The translations under genes and the position numbers were made by a program. A stretch of 64,000 nt of DNA, from the NCBI GenBank assembly GCA_008828725.1, contig MEHQ01000688.1, positions 62,001 to 126,000 on the forward strand, read 5' to 3'. The stretch comes from Saccharina japonica (taxonomy: Eukaryota; Sar; Phaeophyceae; Laminariales; Laminariaceae). The notes beneath the pieces are model-generated. The model worked only from the letters and a program-made list of their open reading frames with translations, had not been told where the DNA came from and ran no database searches. This document shows positions 10,741-21,739 of this stretch, one piece after another (position 1 is the first letter of the stretch; each line of letters starts with the position of its first letter).

Positions 10741-13700
10741 TGGTCCCGGTGGACCCCGCCAGCACGCCGGTGTATGAGTACATGGCTTTCGTAGCAGTTC
10801 GGGCGGTGGAAACAGCACAGGCTATTGGGGGTTTTGGTGGACTCGGCGCTCTAACATTCCCATACACGTCTACGTTTTGAAACGATGTCGTGCCCTCACA
10901 GGGGGCGGCCGCCGTCGTGTGCGCGTCGAACTCACCCCGTCGAGGGGAAGTTTGCGTTGGGCCACTTGCCGCGGGATTGTCAGCCCACATTCCTGGCGTG
11001 GAGGGGCGATACAGGGACTGGGTGTTTTCGTAAGGTACTACGCGTACGTCGACGATTGAAATATTTTTTCAGGTGTGATGGTGTCCGGATGGTCTCCGCT
11101 ACAGGCGGGCGGTGCCATCGCTCGCGTCGGATCATGTTCGCCTTCTTGGAGGACGTGTTTTGTCTGACCCACCCCTCTTGTACGCCAGATGATCCATTTA
11201 CTGGGATGCTCGATTCGAGGTGTTGGGTTGGGGCTGTTGACACGCAGGCGCGGACGCTGACGTCAGCCGCCGCACAGGCGTTCCAAAGATGCGTACACTC
11301 CCCGCCGGACGCCTGCTACGGTAGAGATATGATAGCGTTACTTGGCTGAAATAGCTTCTGAATGATCGGGCTCCCTAACCCAAACTCGCCGGAGTTGCAT
11401 TTTTCTATTGCCAAATTTTCCATTGCACACCTAGCTCATGAGATGGTTGACCGAGTGTGTTATGGAAATATTAGCACATAGCCAATATGAGTCAATGTTC
11501 AGTAGCACTGCTCTTGTACATCGTATGTTTCGGTTCGTGAGTAACGCATATGTATGCGGAGGAATTACTGCTGTAGCCTTCTCTACTCGTAGGATCGTAG
11601 CCTTCTCAACTCGTAGGATCGTATCCTTTACTCTTCCATGTGGATCTCTGGATAGCCTCGGCTCTTAGCTTTCCTGGTCGTCTCTAGGATGGATCTCTCT
11701 GGATAGCCTCGGCTCTTAGCTTTCCTGGTTGTCTCTAGGAGGTGCCGTCATCTGGACTTCTGCGTTCTCTCTCTGTGGATCTGTGTGTGCTGTGTTGGCC
11801 ACCTAAGCGCCAGTGTTCAACATATCTTCATATCTCTACCGCACCAAGCAGTCCATCTGCTTCTGGTCCACGACCACTCACGGTGCCAACCATCTCGACT
11901 AGCGTCGAGAGGCACAGCCTTGTGCACTTGCCAGGGTATCACCAACGATAATCCATAACAGAGTGGCACTTTTATTATCCTCGGAAGTCTTTTTTCTGGT
12001 TAGGTATGACGCTCCTTAGGTGAGAAGCTCAGAGAAAACACGGTGCACTTCTATCGTAGGATTCGTCCGGCGGCGTGGTCTTCGTAGTGGGCTTCTGCTT
12101 CCGCGGAGCAGGCTTCATACTTTCTTGGATTTATTGTGCATTTATCTTTTGCCGTCCGTCCGGGGTTACGTTTTGTACAGCACATACTAGTCTCCGTGAG
12201 CCTGCCGTGTATCGCCACCGGCGCCGATGTTTGTGTGTCGAATGGCAAATCCCGGACGGAGCGGGATCCGGGTTCCACAAAAACTTCAAGATTTGGCGTT
12301 GGTTCGGTTGCGGAGGGGGCGTGACGGGCGTGGGGGGTACATTGACGGCTCCGATATATCACCTGGTCGAGCCTCCGGTCCAAGGTATTCCGTTCTCGAA
12401 CGATTTGAACAGCTATTGGGGATTTCTGCCTCGAAATTGGTGTGTACTGGCGTTACGAGTTCAGGTCCGCTGCGACTAGAGCAAGGCAGTCGCAGGCGTG
12501 TACGATATTCATATAAACGATCTCGAAGTATTGGCATGACGGTTTTGGCGTGGGTTCTTAAGCCTCCGTTTTCAGAATCGCCCGTCTGCGGCGGGCGACC
12601 TCGTGTTGTTGCGACGGAAAACCGAAGCCGCCGCGTAGTGGGTGCGGCGGTGCCGTGAGAGTAAAGAGTAGCTACCAGGGGTCGTTTAATGTGGCTTGCT
12701 GAACTCGCCATCTCGTTAGCCTTTCGACGCTAAACACGTGCGAGGGGTTTGTAATGTTGCTCTTGACGGTATATCACGTTGAGGTCGAGACTCTGTTCTT
12801 CGTATCTTGCGCTCCGTTCGCCCTGATGTTTTGGGGCCGTTTCGCTTTTTGAAAGGGATGCAGAAACGGTCATCTTTACACCGGTGTTAGCCTTGGGCTC
12901 GTGAAAACGCGGTTGCGTTCTCGTCTGATTTCTAGGGCATTTTGTTCGCATGGGTAGACTTCAGTGAGCGTTGTGGTGTGCCGGTATTTCTCCAGCTCTG
13001 TAGTGATGACATGGTCAACGTGTGGTGTTTGTTCGACAAATCTAGCATCCCCGTTCGCCACGACCAAGTGCAGCGTGCGACCATCGAGAGTCACCTGTCG
13101 GCGATCAAATATTTTAATCGTATTTCGCGTGGTGTCGAGCTGGAAAAGTTCATCCCGTATTCGATAGTGCTCTCAAAGCTACTACAGTACTGCTTGTTCA
13201 CACGCCAATGCAAGAAACCAAGCCGTCGTGCGCCGGCCCGCCTCGTGGTCCATGTTTCTTGCCCGCGGAACTCAGATTTGTTTATGGCATACCGGGGGTC
13301 GGGTCATTGGGCTGGCTTTGTGGAAGCGTTTAAGCTTTGTTCCCCAAGATTTAGGAATGCTTGCGGAAACGCAGTCGCGAACTCACGAGTCGTTTTGCAC
13401 GCGACCGGCCGACGTGGTATTCTTGACCAGTAAGTCACAATTTGGGGAAGCGCTCTGTTCCCCCCCCGACCTCGTGGGCGTCTGAGTTTGCGTGTCAAAT
13501 GTCGATCAGATACGAACAGGGACGGCTACTCACGCGCATACAAAAGGGCGCACGTTGGTGCCGGGAGCGGTGCTGTCGATCTCATGATCGAGTTGATGTC
13601 GTGTTATCTGTTCCTCGCCACTTTGCCCCCCCTGGTTGCCTTTGCCACGGGTATCAACGGCAGATGGTTGATGTGGGCGTAGCAGCAAGTGACGGCTGCC

Positions 13701-13975
13701 CTGCGAGAAGTGGTTGTATCAGCGGGCGGGCGGGCAGGCGGCCGAGCGGGCGGGCGGCGAATGACGCTTTGCCCTTCACGTTAATTGGAGGCGTCACTCA
13801 CTCGTCAGCGGGGGGAGCTACACCAGAATTCTTGCAGCGCGAGAGATGGTGGGCATTCGAAGCGTAAGAAGCGTACGCGCGCAGTCGCAGGATGGACGCC
13901 CATTCGGTGGAAAACGTGATGGCCCAAGAGGGCACGAGTGAAGAGATCCAGCCGGGTCAGGGTACGAAGTGGTGA
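10741..13975 (+). mobile_element. Fossil tyrosine-recombinase (DIRS/Ngaro-like) retrotransposon
   Basis: Three decayed domains follow one another on the plus strand. Around 10.74-11.31 kb is a reverse-transcriptase part with a YVDD-type active-site box; around 12.35-12.8 kb an RNase H part; and around 12.95-13.98 kb a tyrosine recombinase with its N-terminal helical part (IESHLSAIKYF) and a C-terminal HxxR-type region (GGAT...Q.E..W.FEA). The RT, RNase H, recombinase order on one strand is that of YR retrotransposons. Family A element A6 sits between RT and RNase H. The copy is clearly dead, with well over ten breaks, and looks old. The 5' part and ends were not identified. Confidence 0.7.
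11314..12061 (-). mobile_element. Family A element A6, interrupted, inside the YR fossil
   Basis: Reads on the minus strand. One end is TGCTACGGTAGAG at 11314, followed by GAATGATCGGGCTCC and CACCTAGCTCATGAGATGG, matching A1. The other end is at 12010-12061: GCTCCTTAGGTGAGAAGC, CGGTGCACTTCTATCGTAGGA. The two halves are separated by about 520 bp of unrelated sequence (about 11465-11985), which includes a 59-bp tandem doublet around GGATAGCCTCGGCTCTTAGC. Confidence 0.55.
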
Positions 13976-14160
13976 CTACACCCCACGAACTGGATGAAGC
14001 ACTAAAGGCACTGCAGCGTGGAGCCGTGGGAATTTGCGCCCAGTAGAACTAATGGACAGGATGAACAGCGGCGCGGGCGCGACAAAGTATTACAAGACGT
14101 CTGGCGGGTAGGGGGGGGCGGGCAGCGGGTAGCATATAGGCGTTTCTTAATCGAGCAATC

Positions 14161-15030
14161 TCTATTATGGAAGCTGGCGTGCAGAGATAGACATCGCTCG
14201 TTGGGCGTGAAGGTTGTCTCAGGTTTGCGGATCCTAGTAGAGAGTTGTTGCTGCAGCAACCCTGAGAGTCTGCCCTTATGTCCACGCCCGTTCCAACGAG
14301 ATTGGGGTGCGCATTGGTAGCATACAACCTCGAACGCAAGCATGCAAAGCGTAGTAACACCGCCGGGCGAGAAAATATGTGTTTCATATATACGGGAGTA
14401 GTTCACCAAGCGGATGTACACGGTTAGCTGTACTCGTAAAGTCCTGATGGTGAAACTGAGACCAGTTCTGCATTATCAGCAGCTGGCTAGCGATCGGGAG
14501 GACACAGCGAGGGAGAGTCGTCAAGACAGCCTCAACGTGAGGTAAACACAGGTTTAGCTTTCAACCAACCCGCCCGTCTTTTTGAGGGGGTCAGTGGAGG
14601 GGGGGGTACCCTGTCGCGTCAACAGTGTGGCGTTTATGTTGCTCTTCGTTATGCGTACTTAGTGGGTGAGCCGTGTTTGCGCCCGAGTGTCATTGTTTGT
14701 GCAGGTTGCGGTAGGAACTAGCTGCCCCCCGCCGCCCGCCCTCCAGAGTTTTTATAATACCCTGACACTGTGAATGTTATTGTTGCATATACGGTACGCA
14801 TTGCTTTTATGGTGCCTCTGTATCTGTACAATATAATATGTATTACCATTCGAATATGTTGTGGCGGGCGTCGAGAGCTCGCCATCGCCAGTTGGAAAGG
14901 GAGGTTGATTCAGGTTTACGGATGATAGTAGGGGTTGCTGCTAGGGCAGTGCCGGGAGTCTGACATTATCTCCCCTGGCTCTGATCGGAGGGTGCGCATT
15001 AATATGATACAGCTCCGAATGAAAACAATG
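14161..15030 (+). repeat. Degenerate direct repeat pair downstream of the YR fossil
   Basis: 14190-14345 and 14890-15030 share, in order, GAAGGTTGTCTCAGGTTTGCGGAT / GAGGTTGATTCAGGTTTACGGAT-like, TAGTAG..GTTG, GAGTCTG.C, GGTGCGCATT and ATGCAAG. The spacing is about 700 bp and identity roughly 65-70% by eye. They could be part of the YR element's split direct repeats or an unrelated tandem duplication. No gene was recognised in 13976-15221. Counterpart 51058-51927. Confidence 0.5.
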
Positions 15031-15221
15031 CAAGTTTCTGAATTTTCCACAACAACAGTTCACTCAGTCGTTTCAGTACATATATAATACCAGAATGGAA
15101 AACACGTGTTCAAAAATGAAGTAATTTTACAATTCTTACGGGTCGCGAAAAAAACAAATAGCACCGAGGACGGTTTGCGTACCGCATCTGCAACAACAGT
15201 ACGTTGATACGTTGATAATGA

Positions 15222-15760
15222 GCCGCGCGAGCGCGAAGCGCAAGCTTTTTTTTCATTAATATTTCAAATGAATAAAAAGGCTCTTCCTATCGGGTCGCAT
15301 GAGGGCTGGTAGGGTGGACAAAAAACTGTTTTCTCTGTCGGTGTGAGACAGTCAACATCCACGATCGTACTTCGCCCTCATAGTACACGGCACCAACGCC
15401 AGTCCCGTCGGGCTCTGTGCACGCACAAAATTTAACGAAGTCTTCTCGTGCTGGTTTCGCTCTAACTCGTCCCGAGTTGGTCGAGCTAGGAGCGGCAGCG
15501 TGTGTATTTAGAGGCACATGACCGGAGGCGTTTTCATCAATATTTTTTTATTTCACAACGGTTTTCATTTTTGAAATACAGAAGAACTCAATTTTGCCGA
15601 ACAATACGATAGACCCAAGCGTGGGAGCATCGGATTCAAGTGCTAGACCGTCAAGCCGAGCGTACAGTGACGTTGGCCCTGGCCTCGTGTGTCGTGCTCC
15701 TGCTGCTGTTTACTGCTGTTCCGTTGTTGTCGTTGCTGTGGCCGCCTGGCCATGCACATG
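15222..15760 (-). repeat. Family C repeat, locus 1, with two divergent conserved peptides
   Basis: One half (15287-15517, minus) encodes AAPSSTNSGRVRAK... and CACTEPDGTGVGAVYYEGE; the other half (15594-15760, plus) encodes ARPSSRAYSDVGPGLVC. Both halves occur in the same divergent order, inverted, at 31600-32402. The minus half is followed by GCGCTTCGCGCTCGCGCGGC (complement of 15222-15241), also present at the end of locus 2. Against locus 2 the DGTGVG half differs mostly by scattered substitutions and one 6-bp, frame-keeping indel. Unknown function; may be a mobile element's coding relics. Confidence 0.65.
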
Positions 15761-16559
15761 GCTGAATCATGTTTTTTTATTTCGGAACGTAAAATTGGGA
15801 GTTTCGGACTCGAGTTTTTTCAGATTTAGAAATAATATTCAGAATTAAGATCCAGAAATAAGCGGGGCCCTTCAAATATGAGCTGAAACGTATGTGCGTA
15901 CAGTAGAATCGACACGCACAGCTGACGGCACAAAATACGACGTGGCCTAAGCACACATTGTGATTGGCCTGTAGTCCCACCGCAAGCAAGATATAAGCTT
16001 CCTTTGAACGCACTCGAAGTCTGCGCGACGCCGAGTGTTTTCGAACGTGTGGATGCTTCAACCTTCCACCTCATGGCAGCACAGCAGTGAGGCTTTTTTT
16101 CATAGACGCTAGACCTTACACACAATTCTAGCACACCACCACAGCATGGGTCACACCATCACGTCCTGCGTAAGCCTTCATGATAGGTCAGCTCACAAAA
16201 CACGTGGTTTACTTATGCTACTCAATGCTACGGTCGTATTATAGTAAGTCTCTGTTTGATTTCTACTGGGTCTATTATGTCTGGCGTGTTGGTGGCGTGT
16301 AACCTCGCATTTGCTCAGCCACGCAGTCCACAGAGTGGTGACGACAACTGCGCGACGCGATCTCATGGTCGGCCTCAGCGGCGCGGTGGTTGGCGCTCGT
16401 CGCAATATATACTTGCCTTTGCACAGTCTTGGGCAGTTACCAGTTGCAGTTTTTTTCGATGCCGAACAGCCTGTCAGGCCATTCATAGTGTACCATCGAA
16501 TTGTGCAAACAATGCAAAGCCCGTCCTTTCGATGCGATCAGGTCAATCCATGCTCCATA
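15761..16559. other. No gene recognised
   Basis: Short overlapping frames only. The plus frame at 16256-16720 leads into the Harbinger-like remnant, but its upstream part shows no recognisable domain. Counterpart 52658-53456. Confidence 0.35.
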
Positions 16560-16830
16560 CTGTCTGCGAAGACCCGGCATACGGATTGACCAATCACCTA
16601 GCGTGTCTTTTAAATGCAGTTGAGGGCGGCCGTCTGATGCATGAGTTTAGAGGGTTCAATGTGCATATGCACGGGCCACTGCTGTGTGACAGTTTCGTTT
16701 ATACCGAAGGAGACGACTGAGCGTTCGTAAGGATCCAGTCGCAGCAAACATATTATTAGCGGTGTCTGGCAGCCAACATATGGGTTGCCAATCTGCACTG
16801 ACTGGCGCTTGTGAGGGGGTGACGAGACAT
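16560..16830 (+). pseudogene. PIF/Harbinger-like transposase remnant
   Basis: One frame reads CEDPAYGLTNHLACLLNAVE, then a short spacer and HEFRGFNVHM (16565-16670). This resembles the (G)DPAYGL...PF......FN..M segment around the second catalytic Asp of DDE_Tnp_4/Harbinger transposases, which cut and paste DNA with an RNase-H-fold nuclease. The FNxxM box should lead into (V)R.AVE.xFG; here the frame stops at 16720 and only weak resemblance continues in another frame. First Asp, final Glu and TIRs were not found. Degenerate and certainly inactive; the assignment rests on one short motif. Confidence 0.4.
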
Positions 16831-19282
16831 CGCAAGAGTTGCGGGTGCAGCTGCCCATTTTCGAGGGGTACATTGGAATGAAGGCCCCTGACGTGCCCCA
16901 AGCTTCCATCGAAGTGGTGTGAGCCTAATGTCGAGGTTGGCGGCGGTACTTGAAGACTATGGTTTCATTTCATGCATATAATCTCGGCAAACGCAACCCT
17001 CGCTGAACACGGAGCCTTCGTGCCACCCATATCAAGAGCGTGCATTCCGCAGACGGATGCCCACGCCTGTTGTTGTCATACTTGGAGAAATCAACGGCCT
17101 CATTTTAATTTTAATTAAATGATTGTGGTTCAATACTTGCGCAGTGGCAGCAGTGACGCACAAAACCCTCTTCCGTCCCACCCCTCCCTGAAAGTTCGTA
17201 CCAAAAGCCGGCCGAAACCGAGCGTCGTTGCGGTACCTGGCAGATGGTTTTATTCTTGAATAGTGCAGCAACAGCAGCAAGCGAACTAACCCTGCCCTTC
17301 TTCCCCTCATTATGACAGCACCAAACGCCAACAAAAACCACCTCTTGTTGCAGCGACACTTCAAAAATACACACCAACAACGGGATCATGTCAGAATATT
17401 GCGGCACAACCAGAAACAAAAACCCTTCTCTCTTCCCCCTAAACAATGTGCCAAACACCGACGAATACAACACGGTGTGGAGCAAGCGCGCGTCCATCAT
17501 TGGCCCGGGGATCTTCGAACAACGAAGGCTGGTTCGCATAACGCGGGTTGGTGGCGAGATAGCCAAGCTTGGCTTCGCTGACGACGGCGTTATCTATCTG
17601 TCTTCTATAGTCTTGTCGCGGTCCTTGTGAGTTGCTGGTTTTGCGTCCACTGCCGCGAGCAACATTTTCTCCTTCGCGAAAACAAAAACAAGGGAACCCA
17701 ACGGCGGCCAGGCACTGGTTTATTCAGTCAAACCGCAAAGGGCGGCCACAACACAAATTGGGTAACTCCTGCTGGAGACAACCGCGGGGCTGGCTGGTGC
17801 GTATGTACATCACATTCTAAAGCTTGCGTTGAGGTTCCACGCGGTACCTGGCCTGATCAGCTGCAAGGTTGCTATTGTGGTCCTACTGCTGTTAAATGAG
17901 CTGCTCATGAAATATCGAACAAACAAGCACACGCAATTTTGCCGTACATCAGGGATACTTTGAGGAAGGACCGCCGAGTAGAACCCCCCAGCAGGCACTA
18001 ACACGAACGTAGAGGTGCAGTACGACAATGTTGACGCATCTAACACATGTTGTAATTGGCGCCAGGGTGTACGCGTTGGTTGACGCAAACTCTATGTTTC
18101 GGCAGTGGGCAGAGCCATTTTGGAGGACACATACTAGTTTCTACCGACTGTTCCGTTCCAAAATGTCTCCACAATCACACGCCGCAGCACCTCTAATATA
18201 TTGTGAGTCCTGTGACACATAGGATAAAGCTTGTTCAAACCCTAAACTTAGTTATGTTCGAATAAGTGAGCAGACCGCAATGAAGCTATGGCCTGCTTCG
18301 CATCCGCCTGCGGCACGCATAGCATCTATTATATACTGTACGGGATTGGCATTGCTGCTGATTATCTGTGTAATATGAATCTCCTCAACTTTCGTATAGC
18401 AGCAGTCACGCGCGCTGGGGTGATGAGCAGCGCAACCGTCAGCTGCAAACACATGCCCCAAGCAGAACAAATCTCAAGTGAGGGCAGCCCTATTTTTCGT
18501 TCTAAATCGTAATTTTTTGGGGGGGTTGTTGGGCTGCCACCTTGCCACTCTCCGCTGCTCCTGTTGCAAGTTGCTGCTCCTGCTGAAGGTAGCGTGTCTG
18601 AACAAAATATCTACGGTTACACCACTTCGTTTAAGGTTTTTCATCCCGTCGGGTGGTCGACGGAGATCCAGGTATGGCAGCCTGCGAAATGCCCCTCCAT
18701 ATTTGGGAACGTCGGAAAATGGACATAAGTTTGATGACAACACACTGATTCCGAACGTACTGGTATAGGCCAAAACCAACACATACTGGAATAGTGTCAT
18801 TGGGGCCAGGCTAATCGTAATCGCTTCAAAAAGTATGCTCTGCAAGGTAGATAAAACTACAGTACTATTAATACTTTCTCACCAGGTGTTCTCCCTCGTA
18901 ATCGGAAACGCTTTCAGCTGTACCACCACAGGACGTCCGAACGCCGTCGCTGCTAGTCGGTCTTTAACTGTCGATCAGTGAGGCGAAATGCGACTCTATG
19001 GGGCTTTCTTCTCGACAAACACCCTGAAGGGTGCCTCCTTGTTTAGGTATGCGTGCGAGTTTCCCCTCTTCTCAGTGGCGGACAGCTTGCTGCCGGTCAC
19101 GCTCCAAACTTCATGGTTTAGGCCTGCAAACAAAAAAATGAGTGTTTTGCATCGGCATCGTCAACATAGAGTTGTTAACATTCTAAAATAAGATGATACA
19201 GCACGCCGGTGACAGGGGAAACACTCCTGCACCCCCCGGTACGAAGAAACAAGCTGTTCTATTTCGAGACCACGACTGCGCT
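16831..19282. other. No gene recognised
   Basis: Short frames on both strands. The most protein-like is 17388-17630 (plus, 80 codons, MSEYCGTTRNKNPSLFPLNN...), with balanced composition but no known domain and no support from a neighbour. Counterpart 53728-56179. Confidence 0.35.
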
Positions 19283-19710
19283 ATGTACAAAGCGCTGCTG
19301 GCGCACTATTGCGGGAGTTGCCGCACTATGGAGGGATTTTATATCCCTCTAATAGTGCGGGCACCGCACTATGTTTATGGTGGGAACGTCACGGCTCCAT
19401 GTGACTACTTACAGCAACTCTGTACAGGGCGACAGAACTGTACAACGGCAGGCAGGCAGCAGCACACCAGCCCTCAGCTGGACGTAGCCCCATCGAGGTC
19501 ATGATATACTGTGCGGCAGGGCAGACAAGGATGCCATCGAAGCGGCTAGATTGTGGGCAACCCTGTAGGGGACTAGCGGGATGTCCTATTACACTATTCT
19601 ATATATATATCCCAGGATAGTGCGGCAGTACGGTACAGCACTATCCCAGGTTCGTTCGGGGTCCCGATATAAATAATGTTCTGGCGGCCTACCGCACAAT
19701 TGCGGGACCA
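19283..19710. repeat. Cluster of CCGCACTAT motifs and hairpins
   Basis: CGCACTAT or its complement occurs about seven times: 19287, 19321, 19352 (complement), 19366, 19617 (complement), 19637 (as GCACTATCCC) and, changed, at 19690. CGCACTATGGAGGGAT pairs with ATCCCTCTAATAGTGCG at 19321-19360 as a stable hairpin. Probably eroded ends of a small inverted-repeat element. Counterpart 56180-56607. Confidence 0.55.
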
Positions 19711-19945
19711 CGACTGCTGTAGTAGCACGAACGAGTATCATAAACCTGGTATGTGATATCATGAATACAAATACTCTTATCAATATCATACATACTACAT
19801 ACCACCGTCCGTGGCATTCCAATACCACTACTGGGATAAGCAAAAACAAAAACAAAAACGAGCAAAAATAAGCTGAGACAAGAGAGCAATGGAACGATGG
19901 CAACAGCAGCAGCAATAGCAGCAGCAACAGCAGACGCAGCAATAC

Positions 19946-20041
19946 CAGCACACCCTCCCTCGTCGAAATCCGGGGCCGAGACGGCCCAGGGCGCTTCCGG
20001 CACCGCCCACAGAAGGTGCTCCTCCACACTAATTCCAAGTG
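19946..20041 (-). repeat. Second member of the LLWxVP/VSAP dispersed repeat
   Basis: Reverse-complement partner of 528-614. Here the motif opens a minus-strand frame beginning near 20027 (MEEHLLWAVPEAPWAVSAP) that runs on into CAG-rich sequence and is probably not a gene. Duplicated at 56843-56938. Confidence 0.65.
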
Positions 20042-20057
20042 AAAAAATACCTACGAC

Positions 20058-20108
20058 GCCCTACACCCTACACCCTACGCCCTACGCCCTACGCCCTACG
20101 CCCTACGC
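20058..20108 (+). repeat. Telomere-like heptamer tract (CCCTACR)n
   Basis: Seven tandem heptamers, first CCCTACA then CCCTACG. This resembles degenerate TTTAGGG-type telomere repeats read on the C-rich strand, but no CCCTAAA or CCCTAA unit is present, so it is a variant interstitial tract or a chance minisatellite. Confidence 0.75.
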
Positions 20109-20579
20109 CATCATTCTAAATTACTTATACAGATTACTCGGAGGTGATGGGAGCATCTGTGCATTGTGAAATACTATACACGCCAGTCACATGCTCCCAG
20201 AACCTGGGGGGAATGACGGCCGAGTCTTTCAAATGATACAAAGATGCTCCTAACGTACATCACACTCCGAGTATACTCCGAGAGTATCGAGTACATTTCG
20301 TAGTCCTAGTACTTAGGCCGACTCTTATGGGATCGGAATCCAAAAAAAAAAACAGGTTTTCCCTTCATCGTACAGAAACCCGCGAGCAGTGCCGTCGGTA
20401 GTGATAGGCCATTTCTGGACGCAGCCCGCAGCAAACAAAACGAGTTTTTGGCACACAGAGCACGGGTCGCACTAAAACTTGCAAGGCTGTATGCTCCTCT
20501 TCTCTGAGCGTCCTCGCTGCCAAGTATGAGGACCGTATAGGTGGCCTGTGGCTAGAGGTATCGCACATAACGTGAGGCC

Positions 20580-21260
20580 TGGTCCATTTCTGTCTCGACT
20601 TTTTGCTGATCGACAAAAACCTCACGATTCATGACGCCAATTTTTTTACAATTTCCTAAAAAAAACAAAAACACGATTCACGACATTTGTAGTGGCTCAA
20701 AATACGCCTGATGAAGGCACTACGTAACCCACCCGACACCAACGGTATCCGATGGCCGGTATAGGGGCATGTCAGGCCCTGCTTCGTACGCCGGTTGTGG
20801 ACAGCGAGCGGCTGCCTAGATACACTGCTGGGTGCGGGCTAACGAGCACGCTATGACCTCGAAATCTCGAGGAGGAGGAGACACAGCGTGAAGAAAAAGC
20901 AAAAATAATCTGAAAATCTCACGGGCCAGGCAGAGCAGACGACATGTCAGCGAGATTGGAACCTCGCGCGGACCTGGCCTGGCCGACGGCGCGTGAGGTT
21001 GGAATATCACAGACCGTGTCGGGCCTCTGCCCATGGTTTGAATCACGGACCGGGTCGGGCGCGGTCGGCCCGGCACGGCCTGGCCGTGACCTACCTGCGA
21101 GAGTTGGCCCCACCCTCAAATACCGTTGGATTTGAAAATATCGGATTTTTGATGATTTGAAATATCACGAAACGTGACGAAAAAGCACGTATTTTCGTTA
21201 GGAAAGAAACATCACGAATCGTGATATTTTGTCATGCCAAAACGTCACGAATCGTTATTT
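20580..21260. repeat. Region of TCACGAATCGTGA-type palindromes around a GC-rich block
   Basis: Variants of CACGATTCACGAC/ATCACGAATCGTGAT occur near 20612, 20671, 21163, 21211 and 21247, separated by A- or T-rich runs. Between them, 20920-21110 is GC-rich with recurring GACC(G)GGTCGGGC and GGCCTGGCC. Probably an old mobile element, no protein recognised. Counterpart 57477-58157. Confidence 0.45.
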
Positions 21261-21324
21261 TTTTTTGTTCGTTGGGAACGGCCCTTGTTAGAGTATTAAA
21301 TAAAATTATTATAAATACGTCAGC

Positions 21325-21600
21325 TGTGAGTTAAGAGTACTGGCGGCCTGAATACTCGGAGTACTTGGAGTATGATGAGCAGTACTGAAGCCCCATAAAG
21401 AGTACACGGAAGGAGTATGCGCAGTATCGGACCCCGAAATACTCGGAGTACAAGCAGTATCGAGAGTGTTCACACCCAAAATACTCTGAGTACGAGCAGA
21501 GTATCCCGGAATATTGAACCCCGAAATACTCCGAGTACACGAAGTACCTGAAGTATGCTTTCTACAATAATACTCCTTACTTTACTTCAAGGTACTCGGA
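21325..21600 (+). repeat. S3: ATACTCGGAGTAC minisatellite
   Basis: Units of about 43 bp, each with ACCCCGAAATACTCNGAGTAC and a GAGTAT/AGTAT half, clear at 21431-21555 and weaker on both sides. The unit core ACTCGGAGT is palindromic. Duplicated at 58222-58497. Confidence 0.7.
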
Positions 21601-21694
21601 GCATGTATCTGTGGAATCTTCGTCGTCAATTTGTTACCAATTTTATTCCTAATATTTTTTTTTTGAGCGTCTATCATCTTTACTACTTGCTTCA

Positions 21695-21739
21695 ATGGCC
21701 CTACCGCTGTGGGGGCGAGAGGGCCTCTTATTCCCTAGT
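21695..21739 (+). repeat. GGCCCTACCGC...CTCTTATTCCCTAG motif, member 2
   Basis: Same motif as 4891-4935, 16.8 kb away. Both are repeated by the duplication at 41788-41832 and 58592-58636. Confidence 0.7.
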
